Source of the DNA: Actinospica acidithermotolerans
GTDB lineage: Bacteria; Actinomycetota; Actinomycetes; Streptomycetales; Catenulisporaceae
Direction: 5' to 3'
Length of the DNA stretch: 64,000 bases
Assembly (NCBI RefSeq): GCF_018139625.1
Contig: NZ_JAGSOH010000026.1
Coordinates: forward strand, 1 to 64,000
The notes beneath the pieces are model-generated. The model ran no database searches. It had not been told where the DNA came from and saw only the letters and a program-made list of their open reading frames with translations. Both the position numbers and the translations under genes were made by a program. Shown here piece after piece: positions 42,581-51,222 of this stretch (positions are counted from its first letter, which is position 1; every line of letters begins with the position of its first letter).

Positions 42581-43837
42581 TTAGGCCGACTGATCGTACG
42601 CGAGGTAGCCGCGGCTGATCGCGATGTGGTCCGCGACGTACCTGGCGTCGTGCCAGACGCCCCAGATGAAGCTGGATCCGCGGCGGGAGAGCCAGGGCAG
42701 GCCGAGGAAGTAGACGCCGGGCTCGGTGGAGACGCCGCGGCGCTGCCTGGGCCGGCCGCGCTCGTCGAACGCGTCGACCTTGAGCCAGCCGTAGTCGGCG
42801 GCGAAGCCGGTCGCCCAGACGATCGAGGTCACCCCGGCCTCGGCGAGGTCGAGTTCGAGCACCGGGTTCGTCAGGCAGTCCGGGTCGGCGCCGAGTTCGC
42901 GGGCCTCCGGCTCCTCGGGCAGGTCCAGGCCGTTGCGCGCGATGTAGGCGTCGGCGGCGTCGAGCAGGGAGAGGTAGTTCGCGTCGCCGTTGGCGATGTT
43001 GCCGGCGAGGTCGGGGGCGAAGCGCAGGATGCCGTCGTCGTACGCGGCCGTCAGCCCGACGAGGGTGATGCCGCGCCGGCCGAGTTCGCGGAAGTCGACG
43101 GTGTGGCCGCCGCGTGCGCCGCTGACCGCGATCGTCACGTGCTCAGCACCCTGCGGCGGCGTCTCCGCGTCCCAGAGCCCGAGCACGCCGAGCCACCAGC
43201 AGAAGTCGCGGCCGCGGTACCGGCGCGGCGGACGGTCGTGCGGGCCGACGGAGAGGTACACCCGACGCCCCGAGCGGTGCAGTTCGTCGGCGATCTGCAC
43301 GCCGGACGAGCCCGCGCCGATCACCACCACCGCGCCCTCGGGCAGCTGGTCCGGGTTGCGGTAGGCGCTGGAGTGGATCTGCCGCGGTCCGGCGTTCTCG
43401 GGGACGATCGGCGGGATCACCGGACGCTGGAACGGCCCGGTGGCGGCTACGACGTAGCGCGCGTCGATCGTCGTGCCGTCCGAGGCCTGCGCCCGGAAGC
43501 CCGGCCGGTCGGCGTGCCGGGTCACGGAGGTGACCTCGACCCCGGTCCGGATCGGCGCGTTGATCTTCTCGGCGTAGGCGACGAAGTAGTCCGCGACCTG
43601 CTCCTTGCCGGCGAAGGCGTCCGGGTCCAGATCGACGAACTCCAGGCCGGGGAAGCGGTCGTGCCAGGCGGGCCCGTTCGCGACCAGCGAGTCCCAGCGC
43701 TCCGAGCGCCAGCGCTCGGCGATGCGACTGCGCTCCAGCACCAGATGCGGGACGCCGCCCTCACTCAGATGCTCGCTCATCGCCAGGCCGGCCTGGCCCC
43801 CGCCGACCACGAGGACCTCTACCTCTTGGCTCGACAT
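42581..43837 (-). CDS. class-B flavin monooxygenase-like protein (CzcO-like)
   Basis: This 418-residue FAD/NADPH protein has two Rossmann motifs, VLVVGGGQAGLAMSEHLSEGG near the N-terminus and VVVIGAGSSGVQIADELHRSG mid-protein, plus the ATGF hinge (IVWATGFAADYGWLKV). The architecture is that of N- or S-oxygenating flavin monooxygenases. ATG 43837 has GGAGG 6 nt upstream; a longer frame would run through the promoter. It is divergent from the aldehyde dehydrogenase and shares its double-operator region. A plausible role is N-oxygenation of an amine (inference). Confidence 0.86.
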   Translation of the reverse strand: MSSQEVEVLVVGGGQAGLAMSEHLSEGGVPHLVLERSRIAERWRSERWDSLVANGPAWHDRFPGLEFVDLDPDAFAGKEQVADYFVAYAEKINAPIRTGVEVTSVTRHADRPGFRAQASDGTTIDARYVVAATGPFQRPVIPPIVPENAGPRQIHSSAYRNPDQLPEGAVVVIGAGSSGVQIADELHRSGRRVYLSVGPHDRPPRRYRGRDFCWWLGVLGLWDAETPPQGAEHVTIAVSGARGGHTVDFRELGRRGITLVGLTAAYDDGILRFAPDLAGNIANGDANYLSLLDAADAYIARNGLDLPEEPEARELGADPDCLTNPVLELDLAEAGVTSIVWATGFAADYGWLKVDAFDERGRPRQRRGVSTEPGVYFLGLPWLSRRGSSFIWGVWHDARYVADHIAISRGYLAYDQSA

Positions 43838-43879
43838 CCCAACCTCCACTTCGTCCGGTAACTCCTCGTACCGTTCGAA

Positions 43880-43947
43880 ATGCTTCTCGGCGGCAATGCT
43901 CCTGTCCAACAGGATTTCTTGCCCTTCTAGTTCTGATTGATCGATCC
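43880..43947 (-). promoter_or_regulatory. operator and promoter of the flavin monooxygenase gene
   Basis: A half-degenerate operator (minus strand GGATCGATCAATCAGAACT, 43947-43929) is followed after exactly 19 nt by -35 TTGGAC (43909-43904) and a GAAGCA-like -10 about 17 nt further. The -35 and spacing equal those of the dehydrogenase and cupin promoters. Confidence 0.6.
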
Positions 43948-43952
43948 ACGGG

Positions 43953-44021
43953 TCATCGATCGAATCGATGCCCAAAGCCGGATAGACCGTCTCGACAGGT
44001 TCGGGCCGCTCTTCCTAGGCT
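43953..44021 (+). promoter_or_regulatory. operator and promoter of the aldehyde dehydrogenase-ridA unit
   Basis: Operator TCATCGATCGAATCGATGC (43953-43971, two differences from the perfect copy) is followed after 20 nt by -35 TCGACA (43992-43997), 18 nt, and -10 TAGGCT (44016-44021). The same -35 and 20-nt gap occur before the DUF1028 gene. Confidence 0.72.
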
Positions 44022-44057
44022 TTCGGCTGTATCCGTCACCGGAAGGGAACAGCGCAG

Positions 44058-45548
44058 ATGACCAAGACCGCCGACGAGTGGCGATCGCTCGCCGTCCGGA
44101 TTCAGCCGCGCGACCAGCTCTGGATCGACGGCGAGTTCGTGCCCGCCGCCTCCGGCGCGCGCGCCGCGACGGTCGATCCCGCGACCGGAACCGTGATCGC
44201 GCAGGTCGCCCAGGCGGAAGCCGCCGACGTCGACCGCGCGGTGGCGGCGGCGCGCCGGGCCTTCGAGACCGGGGTGTGGCGGCTGCAGGCGCCCGCGGAG
44301 CGCAAGGCGCTGCTGCTGCGGCTGGCCGAGCTCATCCGCGCGAACGCCGACGAGTTCGCGCTGCTCGACACCCTCGACGCCGGCAAGCCCATCGCCGACA
44401 CCTCGGCGATCGACGCGCCGGGCACCGCCGCGATTCTGCAGTGGTACGCCGAGGCGATCGACAAGCTCTACGGCGAGATCGCGCCGACCCCGCCCGGCCA
44501 GCTCGCGCTCGTCAGCCGCGAGCCGCTCGGCGTGATCGCCGCCGTCGTTCCGTGGAACTACCCGCTCGAGACGGCGATGTGGAAGCTCGCGCCCGCCCTG
44601 GCCGCGGGCAACTCCGTCGTGCTCAAGCCCTCGGAGGAGTCGCCGCTGTCCGTGCTGCGGCTCGCCGAGCTGGCGGCGGAGGCGGGACTGCCCGCCGGCG
44701 TGCTCAACGTCGTGCCCGGCCGCGGCGAGGTCGCCGGCCGCGCGCTCGGCCTGCACCCGGACGTCGACGCCGTGGCCTTCACCGGCTCGACCGAGGTCGG
44801 CAAGCTCTTCCTGCAGTACAGCGGCCAGTCGAACATCAAGCCGGTCTGGCTCGAATGCGGCGGCAAGAGCGCGAACCTGGTCCTCGCCGATGTCGCGGAC
44901 CTCGACGCCGTCGCCGCGGGCGTGTGCGCCGGCGTCTTCTTCAACTCCGGCCAGGTCTGCTCGGCCAACTCACGGCTTCTCGTCCAGCGCTCGATCAAGG
45001 ATCGGCTGCTGGAGAAGGTGCTGGAGCGCGCGGCCGAGATCGTGCCCGGCGACCCGCTCGACCCGGCCACGAGGATGGGCCCGCTCGTCAGCGAGGCGCA
45101 CGCGGCCCGCGTTCGCGCGTACATCGACATCGCGAGCCGCGAGGGCAAGATCCTTCTCGGCGGCCCGATCCTGGACGGCGCCCCGACCACGGCCTATGTG
45201 CCGCCGACGATCGTCGACGCCGTCGCCCCGTCGGCCGTCCTCGCCCGCGAGGAGGTCTTCGGCCCGGTGCTCGCCGTGATCGAGGTCGAGGACGAGGCCG
45301 AGGCGATCGCCGTCGCCAACGACTCGATCTACGCGCTGGCCGCCTCGGTCTGGACCGACGACCTGCGCCGGGCGCACCGCGTCTCGGCCGCTCTTCGGGC
45401 CGGGACCGTCTCCGTCAACACGGTCGACGCGCTGAGCGTCGCGACGCCGTTCGGGGGATTCAAGCAGTCGGGCTTCGGCCGGGACCTCTCGCTGCACGCC
45501 CTGCTCAACTACACCGCGCTCAAGACCACGTGGTTCGACAATGCCTGA
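44058..45548 (+). CDS. PuuC-like aldehyde dehydrogenase
   Basis: This 496-residue NAD(P)+-dependent aldehyde dehydrogenase has catalytic Cys301 in FFNSGQVCSANSR, general base Glu266 in VWLECGGKS and cofactor loop FTGSTEVGK. Blocks such as IQWYAEAIDKLYGE and the C-terminal FGGFKQSGFGRDLSLHALLNYTALKTTW strongly resemble gamma-glutamyl-gamma-aminobutyraldehyde dehydrogenase (PuuC) and betaine-aldehyde dehydrogenases. It probably oxidises an amino- or ammonio-aldehyde produced by the amine-oxidising enzymes of the cluster. Start ATG 44058 with AAGGGA upstream; its end overlaps ridA by 8 nt. Confidence 0.92.
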   Translation: MTKTADEWRSLAVRIQPRDQLWIDGEFVPAASGARAATVDPATGTVIAQVAQAEAADVDRAVAAARRAFETGVWRLQAPAERKALLLRLAELIRANADEFALLDTLDAGKPIADTSAIDAPGTAAILQWYAEAIDKLYGEIAPTPPGQLALVSREPLGVIAAVVPWNYPLETAMWKLAPALAAGNSVVLKPSEESPLSVLRLAELAAEAGLPAGVLNVVPGRGEVAGRALGLHPDVDAVAFTGSTEVGKLFLQYSGQSNIKPVWLECGGKSANLVLADVADLDAVAAGVCAGVFFNSGQVCSANSRLLVQRSIKDRLLEKVLERAAEIVPGDPLDPATRMGPLVSEAHAARVRAYIDIASREGKILLGGPILDGAPTTAYVPPTIVDAVAPSAVLAREEVFGPVLAVIEVEDEAEAIAVANDSIYALAASVWTDDLRRAHRVSAALRAGTVSVNTVDALSVATPFGGFKQSGFGRDLSLHALLNYTALKTTWFDNA

Positions 45549-46011
45549 GAGTGAGGACGCTGTGAGCGCACCGAACGCCCCGATCGTCGTGGGCGGGCAC
45601 ACCCGGATCCGCCCGTTCAACACCCGGGACACCTACCCCGAGCAGAACCTCGACAACGACCTGTGCCAGGCCGTCGTCGCCGGGAACACCGTGTACGTGC
45701 GCGGGCAGATCGGGCAGAACCTCGACACCAGCGAGTCCGTCGGCGTCGGCGACGTCGAGGCGCAGACCGAGCAGGCGATGGCGAACATCAGCATGCTGCT
45801 GCTTGAGGCCGGCGCCCGGATGGAGCACCTGGTCAAGCTGACGATCTACATCGTCGACCCGCGCTACCGCGAGACCGTGTACCGGACGATCGGCCGCTGG
45901 ACGAAGGGCGTGCACCCGATCTCCACCGGCCTGGTCATCTCCGCGCTCGCCCGCCCGGAATGGCTGGTCGAGGTCGACGCGATCGCCGTGATCCCGGACG
46001 GAGACCGCTGA
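45541..46011 (+). CDS. ridA: RidA-family imine/enamine deaminase
   Basis: This 156-residue YjgF/YER057c/UK114 protein has the conserved region GQIGQNLDTSESVGVGDVEAQTEQAMANISMLLLEAGARMEHLVKLTIYIVDPRY and the substrate Arg in ALARPEWLVEVDAIAVIP. RidA proteins hydrolyse reactive 2-imino/enamine intermediates from amine oxidation. The first ATG (45541) overlaps the dehydrogenase gene; GTG 45562, preceded by GAGGA, is an equally good start that removes seven residues. Its presence fits an amine-catabolic unit that generates imines. Confidence 0.9.
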   Translation: MPESEDAVSAPNAPIVVGGHTRIRPFNTRDTYPEQNLDNDLCQAVVAGNTVYVRGQIGQNLDTSESVGVGDVEAQTEQAMANISMLLLEAGARMEHLVKLTIYIVDPRYRETVYRTIGRWTKGVHPISTGLVISALARPEWLVEVDAIAVIPDGDR

Positions 46012-46023
46012 CGCTGTGACTCG

Positions 46024-46059
46024 GAGCGCCCCGATCCGGCTTCCCGGATCGGGGCGCTC
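46024..46059 (+). terminator. strong hairpin terminator
   Basis: A perfect inverted repeat with 16-bp arms (46024-46039 and 46044-46059) and a CTTC tetraloop lies 12 nt after the ridA stop. It marks the end of the aldehyde dehydrogenase-ridA unit and of the amine regulon. Confidence 0.92.
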
Positions 46060-46133
46060 AGCGCTTCGGGCCCGCTGGTACGGTCGTTGCGCCCGGGCAG
46101 GCGGATGCGGATGGAGCAGGAGGCGACGGACGA

Positions 46134-46724
46134 ATGCTGCGGCGCTGGGAGGATCTCGAGGCGAAGCCGTGGAAGAACGGCGGAGGCAGCACGCGTGACG
46201 TCGCGGCGTCGCCGGAGGGGGCGACGCTTGCGGACTTCGACTGGCGGGTGAGCGTCGCCGAGGTCGAGCGGGACGGGCCGTTCTCCGCGTTTCCCGACAT
46301 CGACCGCGTGATCATGCTGCTCGAAGGCGGCGAGATGGTCCTGACCGTCAACGGGACGCCGCACACCCTCGGCCGGCTCGACACGCTCGCGTTCGCGGGT
46401 GAGGACGACACGGCGTGCCGGGTGCCGGGCGGCGCCACACGGGATCTGAACCTGATGACACGCCGGGGACGGGCGGCGGGATCGATGCGCGTCGTCGAGG
46501 TCGCGGGGGATCACGAGGTTGCGGTGAGCGGGGGAGAAGGCGGTGCTGTCGTCCTGCTGGCGCTCACCGGCGGGCTGGCGCTCGAACCGGCGGACGGATC
46601 AGAGCCGGTGACGACGCTGCGTGCGCTGGACTCCGTCGTCGAGGGCGCGGTCGGATCGCATATCCGCGTCGCGGGTACCGGCACGCTCGTCGAGTTGAGG
46701 ATCACCGTGGCGCCGCACGGATAG
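46134..46724 (+). CDS. hutD: HutD/Ves-family cupin protein
   Basis: This 196-residue HutD-like protein opens with LRRWEDLEAKPWKNGGGSTRDVAASPEG and continues DFDWRVSVAEVERDGPFSAFPDIDRVIMLLEGGEMVLTVNG, both diagnostic for the HutD/Ves cupin family. HutD is usually linked to histidine utilisation, where it may limit pathway flux. No hut enzymes are nearby, so here it is an orphan. It lies beyond the terminator at 46059 and converges on the ROK gene with 25 nt between stops. Confidence 0.88.
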   Translation: MLRRWEDLEAKPWKNGGGSTRDVAASPEGATLADFDWRVSVAEVERDGPFSAFPDIDRVIMLLEGGEMVLTVNGTPHTLGRLDTLAFAGEDDTACRVPGGATRDLNLMTRRGRAAGSMRVVEVAGDHEVAVSGGEGGAVVLLALTGGLALEPADGSEPVTTLRALDSVVEGAVGSHIRVAGTGTLVELRITVAPHG

Positions 46725-46749
46725 GCGGAGCACGGCGGCGATACGCGGT

Positions 46750-47979
46750 CTATCGGGAGGGCGAGCCGGCCTCGCTGTCGTTGACGGCTGCGAGCGCGCC
46801 GTAGGCGATGGCGTCGCGGAGTTGCCCGCGTACGACGGCGAGTTCCTCGGCCAGGCGGGGCGGGCAGCGGCGGGCGAGTTCGGCACGCAGGCCGCTGATC
46901 AGGGGTGCGGCGGTGTGCCGGAGTTCGGCGTCGATGACGAGGACGTCGGGGTCGAGCAGCACGATCGTGGCGGCGAGGGTCTTGGCGAGCAGGGCGCCGA
47001 GGTCGGAGAAGAACCGGAGGGCGACGGCGTCGCCGTCCGCGGTCAGTTCTTCGAGGTCGTCGAAGCTCGGCTCGTGGCCGTAGCGGTTGGTCAGCGCCTC
47101 GATCTTGAAGGGGTCGAAGCTCTGGGTGACCAGGCAGCCGCGGTTGCCGCACATGCAGTACGGGCCGTCCTCGACGATCTGGACGTGCCCGACCTCGCCG
47201 GCCATGCCGCGCGCACCGGTGATCATCTTGCCGCGGACGATCACGCCGGCGCCGGCGCCGTGCCGGATGAGCAGGTGGACGGCGGTCGTGGCATCGCGGG
47301 CGGCGCCGCGGCGGGCCTCGCCGAGCGCGGCGAGGTTGGCGTCGTTGATCATGGTGACGGGTCGGCGGAGCAGTTCGGCGACGGCGGGTCGGGGGTCGTG
47401 CGCGATCCACTCGGGGAAGTCCGGGAAGTCCGGCAGGACCCGGGCCCGCGCGGCGGCGCGGGAGGCGGAAGGCTGCCGCCCGGCCAGGGGGTCGGCCTCC
47501 GGGGCGCCGTGGCCGTCCTCGACCGGGAAGGGCGCGGCGAGCACGACGTGGCGGGCCGGGAGTTCGCTGGCGGACTCGAGCTGCGCGAGCGCCTCGCGGA
47601 CGGCCGGAGCCCAGATGTCCCACGGCTGCAGCCAGCTGACCCGGGTGTCGAGCTCGGCGATCGGGCCGTCCTCGCCGACCAGGCTGACCTGCGTGGGCAT
47701 GCGATGGGCGATGCGGACGAGCGCGACGGGCGCGGCCATCGCGGTGCGCCGGTAGCTCAGCGAGGGACGTCCCCGGGTCCCGGTCGGCGCGGGCGTGGCC
47801 GACTCGCTCAGCTCGCCGCGCGCGGCGAGCGCGGTGACGAGCGCGGTGACGGTGGGACGCGACAGGCCGGTGGCTTCGACGAGTTGGGGCCGGGTGAGCG
47901 CGCCGTATCCGTCGAAGGCGTCCAGCACGATGCGTTCGAGCACGGTGTGGGACGAGCGGGGTCCGCGGGGGTCGGCCAT
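46750..47979 (-). CDS. ROK-family transcriptional regulator
   Basis: This 409-residue ROK protein has an N-terminal winged HTH (LTRPQLVEATGLSRPTVTALVTALAARGELSE) followed by the sugar-kinase-like fold. The zinc motif GEVGH...CMCGNRGCL is intact. The presence of the HTH indicates a repressor rather than a glucokinase. It lies upstream, on the same strand, of the GH3 beta-glucosidase gene (244 nt apart), so it may regulate it in response to a sugar, but separate promoters are likely. Confidence 0.92.
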   Translation of the reverse strand: MADPRGPRSSHTVLERIVLDAFDGYGALTRPQLVEATGLSRPTVTALVTALAARGELSESATPAPTGTRGRPSLSYRRTAMAAPVALVRIAHRMPTQVSLVGEDGPIAELDTRVSWLQPWDIWAPAVREALAQLESASELPARHVVLAAPFPVEDGHGAPEADPLAGRQPSASRAAARARVLPDFPDFPEWIAHDPRPAVAELLRRPVTMINDANLAALGEARRGAARDATTAVHLLIRHGAGAGVIVRGKMITGARGMAGEVGHVQIVEDGPYCMCGNRGCLVTQSFDPFKIEALTNRYGHEPSFDDLEELTADGDAVALRFFSDLGALLAKTLAATIVLLDPDVLVIDAELRHTAAPLISGLRAELARRCPPRLAEELAVVRGQLRDAIAYGALAAVNDSEAGSPSR

Positions 47980-48017
47980 TGGGGCATCCTACGAGGTGAT
48001 CGGCGCTGTCGGGGCCC

Positions 48018-48071
48018 GATGGAGTTCGGGGACGTGATGGAGTCCGGGGACGTGATGGAGTCCGGGGGCGC
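48018..48071. repeat. three tandem 18-bp repeats
   Basis: Three adjacent copies of GATGGAGTYCGGGGACGT (the last diverged at its end) lie in the noncoding gap between the ROK and GH3 genes. The period is a multiple of three, but no gene covers them. Confidence 0.7.
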
Positions 48072-48089
48072 TGGCGGAGGATGCCGCGC

Positions 48090-48133
48090 GGCGCGAAGTT
48101 CGGGGGGTCCGCCTCCGCCCCGAACTCCGCGCC
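48090..48133 (-). terminator. hairpin terminator of the GH3 gene
   Basis: A 16-bp stem with one mismatched pair (48090-48105 against 48118-48133) and a 12-nt loop lies 91 nt beyond the GH3 stop on the minus strand. Confidence 0.75.
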
Positions 48134-48223
48134 GTTCACTGTGCCCGGGCGACGTCCCTCGCCCTGGACCAGTGGATCGAGCGGTGTTTCCGGTGTTGCC
48201 GAGCTGTGCCTACCTGGTACGGC

Positions 48224-50890
48224 CTACTTGGTGCTGATGTCGACGGTCGCGCTCAGCTGGTTGCCGCGCTCGTTGTCGCTGACGAGGATCGGCCGGTCGC
48301 CGGTCGCGGTGACCCAGCCGGATGCGTCGGTCCAGTACTGCAGTTGGCGCAGCGGCACGTGCAGGGTCACGGTCTTGCTCTGGCCGGGGGCGAGGGTGAC
48401 TCGTCCGTACGCGGCCAGGGCCTTGTCCGCGAACTGCACGCCGGTCGGGATCGTGGCCGGGGCGCCGAGATAGACCTGCGGCACCGCGGTTCCAGCGGCC
48501 GCGCCGGAGTTGCGAACGGTGAGGGTGACGTTGAGGCCGCCGTCGCTCGCCTTGGCCGTGGTCATGCCGGAGTACGCGAAGTTCGTGTACGACAGGCCGT
48601 AGCCGAAGGGATAGAGCGGGGTCTCGTTCGTCGCGTCGAAGTAGCGGTAGCCGATGTCCAGGCCCTCGGAGTACGTGGTCGTACACACCGTGGTCGACGG
48701 GGTGGACGCGCTGCACGCATTGCCGGACGAGTCGACGCCGTAGTCCGAGCGCTCGGGGTGGGCCGAGTCGTGCGCGACCTCCTGGTCGAGGGACTTGGGC
48801 CAGGTGAAGGGCAGGTGCCCGCTCGGGTCGGTTTCGCCGAGCAGTAGGTCCGCCGCCGCGACGCCGGCCTGGTCGCCGCCGTAGTAGGTGTCCAGGACCG
48901 ATTTCACGCTGCTGAGCCAGGGCATGGCGACCGGCTGGTTGGCCTGGAGCACCACGATGGTGTTCGGGTTGACGGCCGCGACCTTCTCGATCAGCTGGTC
49001 CTGGCCGTCCGGCAGTGCGGTGGACAGGTCGCCGGAGCCGGTGTCCCAGACGAACACGACCGCGGTCTTGGCCTTCCTGGCCGCCGCGACCGCCGCGTCG
49101 GTGTTCGCCTGCTGCTGGGCCGGGGTCACCCAGTTCAGCCGCACCTGCACCGGGTTGCCGGACGCGTCCGGGTTCTCGGTGACCGACAGGGTGTGTGCGC
49201 CGGCCGTGAGATTGACCAAGGTCCGGTCGTTGGCCAGACCGTCGGTCGTCGCGGTCGGAGCGCTGCCGTCGGTGGCGTGCACGACGCCGTAGCGCGGCGC
49301 GGTCGTGAAGCCGGCGCCGACCGTGGCCAGCGTCTTGCCGTCCACGGTCAGGCCGGCGGTGCCGCCGAGGGCCTGGATGTTGAGCCAGTACTCGCCGGTG
49401 CTCGGAACGGTGAGGGTTCCGGCCCAGGACACGGTGCTGCCGGCCTTGAGCGCGTTGCCGCCCTTGGTCGTGAAGTTGAGCTGCGGGTCCACCGTCGTCG
49501 TGGAGGATCCGGTCGTGGTGCGCACCAGGCCCGACGTGCCGTTGTGCGACAGGGCCGAGGCGGGCACGGGAGTGCCGGTCAGGTCGTCGGCCACCGCGTA
49601 GTCGATGTTCGCGCCGGTGCCCTTGGTGTCGGCCGTCAGGGCACTGAGAGCGCTGGTCTGCTGGCTGAGCAGGCCGCCGGCGGCCTCGCCGCCGCTGTTG
49701 GTGGCGATGGTCTGCCCGGCGCCCGGCCCGATCAGGGCGAGCGAGGACAGGGAACCCGACGAGAGGGGCAGTGCGTTGCCGTTGTTCTGCAGCAGCGTCG
49801 CCGAATCCTGAGCCGTGGCCAGCACGGTCGCCTCGTCGGCCTTCGTGTTCTCCGGCGTGACGTTGTGCTTGGAGGCGCCGGTCAGCAGGCCGAAGCGGTC
49901 CATCTCGTAGAGGATCCGGCCGACCGCCGTGTTGATCGCGGAGACCTGCACGGAGCCGGAGGCGATCGCCGCCTTCATCGCGGAGGAGCTGAAGTACGTC
50001 GGGATGACGCCCGGAATCGGTCCGCCGTTGCCGGGCATCTCCATGTCCAGCCCGGAGTTGATGTAGGTCGTGCCGTGGTCGGCGCCCCAGTCCGAGGTCA
50101 CGAAGCCCTTGAACCCGAGCTCGTCGCGCAGGATCGAGGTCAGGGTCTGCGCGTTGCCGCAGGACTGGTAGCCGTTGATCTCGTTGTAGGAGCACATCAC
50201 CGACGAGACCCCGGCCTGGACCGCGTCGTCGAACGGCTGCAGGTAGATCTCCTGCAGCGTCTGCGAATCCACCTCGACGTTGTTCCCGCCGTCGTAGGCG
50301 ATGTAGTGCTTGACCTGGGCCATCTCGCCCTGGCCCTGGATGCCGGTGATCTCCGCCGCGCCGGTCTGGCCGGTGAGCAGCGGGTCCTCGCCGAAGGTGT
50401 TGAACCCGCGGCCCCAGGAGGTGTCGCGGTCCATGTTGACGAAGGGCTCGAGCACGACGTCCTGGCCCAGGGCCTTCGCGTCGGAGCCGATGACCTTGCC
50501 GTTCGCCTGCGCGTCGGACGTGGAGAACGTCGCGGCCACGCCCATCGTGGACGTCATGCCGGTCGAGTCCTGCTTGGTGATCACCCCGGGCGGCCCGTCG
50601 CTGAGCTTGAGCGAGGGGATCCCCAGCCGCGCCACGCCGGGCAGGTACCCGGCCTGGTACTGGTCGGCGGAATTCGCGACCTCGGCCTCGCCCTCGATCA
50701 TCGAGAGCTTCTCGTCGAGCGTCATCTCGCTCAGCAGCCGGTCGACCCGGGCGTCACCGGTCACGGCCGGGACGGGGCTCTGATGTGCGGCGGCGGACGC
50801 CGTGCCGCCGCACACGGCGGCGGTCAGGGCGCTGAGGGCGGTGACGGCGGCCAGCAGCTTGGGCCGCCGTGATTTATGTCTTAAGTACAC
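48224..50890 (-). CDS. secreted GH3 beta-glucosidase/beta-xylosidase-like enzyme
   Basis: This 888-residue GH3 enzyme has a Sec signal (about 1-33), the (alpha/beta)8 domain with nucleophile Asp267 in FVTSDWGAD, the KHYIAYDGGNN substrate segment and the second alpha/beta-sandwich domain. Within it lies a PA14-like beta insert (about residues 480-570: WAGTLTVPSTGEYWLNIQALGGTAGLTVDGK). A C-terminal fibronectin-III-like domain follows (LTVRNSGAAAGTAVPQVYLGAP). GTG 50890 has GGAG 6 nt upstream. It releases glucose or related sugars from oligosaccharides or glycosides outside the cell. The exact specificity is not readable. Confidence 0.93.
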   Translation of the reverse strand: MYLRHKSRRPKLLAAVTALSALTAAVCGGTASAAAHQSPVPAVTGDARVDRLLSEMTLDEKLSMIEGEAEVANSADQYQAGYLPGVARLGIPSLKLSDGPPGVITKQDSTGMTSTMGVAATFSTSDAQANGKVIGSDAKALGQDVVLEPFVNMDRDTSWGRGFNTFGEDPLLTGQTGAAEITGIQGQGEMAQVKHYIAYDGGNNVEVDSQTLQEIYLQPFDDAVQAGVSSVMCSYNEINGYQSCGNAQTLTSILRDELGFKGFVTSDWGADHGTTYINSGLDMEMPGNGGPIPGVIPTYFSSSAMKAAIASGSVQVSAINTAVGRILYEMDRFGLLTGASKHNVTPENTKADEATVLATAQDSATLLQNNGNALPLSSGSLSSLALIGPGAGQTIATNSGGEAAGGLLSQQTSALSALTADTKGTGANIDYAVADDLTGTPVPASALSHNGTSGLVRTTTGSSTTTVDPQLNFTTKGGNALKAGSTVSWAGTLTVPSTGEYWLNIQALGGTAGLTVDGKTLATVGAGFTTAPRYGVVHATDGSAPTATTDGLANDRTLVNLTAGAHTLSVTENPDASGNPVQVRLNWVTPAQQQANTDAAVAAARKAKTAVVFVWDTGSGDLSTALPDGQDQLIEKVAAVNPNTIVVLQANQPVAMPWLSSVKSVLDTYYGGDQAGVAAADLLLGETDPSGHLPFTWPKSLDQEVAHDSAHPERSDYGVDSSGNACSASTPSTTVCTTTYSEGLDIGYRYFDATNETPLYPFGYGLSYTNFAYSGMTTAKASDGGLNVTLTVRNSGAAAGTAVPQVYLGAPATIPTGVQFADKALAAYGRVTLAPGQSKTVTLHVPLRQLQYWTDASGWVTATGDRPILVSDNERGNQLSATVDISTK

Positions 50891-51023
50891 CTAATCTCCA
50901 GGGTCAGAGCGAGGTTCGCCGCGCGCTTGACGCCGTCGGGGCACGCCGAAATGGCGCGTAGGGTGACGCGCTTCTGGCATGTTGACGGTGTGTTGCGCCT
51001 TTGGGACGTGTGCGGCAACGGGA

Positions 51024-51052
51024 ACGTTACAAACGCTCAGTGCGGCGGTCAA
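51024..51052 (-). promoter_or_regulatory. GH3 promoter with overlapping AACGTT site
   Basis: On the minus strand, TTGACC (51052-51047), a 17-nt spacer and TAACGT (51029-51024) form a good sigma-70-type promoter about 130 nt upstream of the GH3 start. GGAACGTTAC overlaps the -10 and resembles the AACGTT core of LacI-family operators, suggesting sugar repression. Confidence 0.6.
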
Positions 51053-51149
51053 GGCTCGGATGAGCAATTCATTTATGTCTTGTCAGTGCATAACTCGCGC
51101 CGCGTGGGCCCGGGCCCGAAGGGGTCGACCGGAGCCCTGCCGAGGATTC

Positions 51150-51190
51150 ATGCTACGAAGCATTGACGACCCTGCAGAAGTCTGTAGAGT
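51150..51190 (+). promoter_or_regulatory. box operon promoter with palindrome
   Basis: TTGACG (51163-51168), 16 nt and TAGAGT (51185-51190) precede boxC. An inverted repeat ATGCT-ACGA-AGCAT (51150-51163) abuts the -35, a position suited to repression, possibly by the PaaX-type regulator encoded at the other end of the cluster. Confidence 0.62.
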
Positions 51191-51222
51191 TTCAGCTACC
51201 TCAACGGATGAAGGAGTCCCTG

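Noticed and set aside
46134-46724. Assigning HutD to the amine regulon
   Set aside because: A strong terminator at 46024-46059 separates it from ridA and it has no ATCGAT operator.
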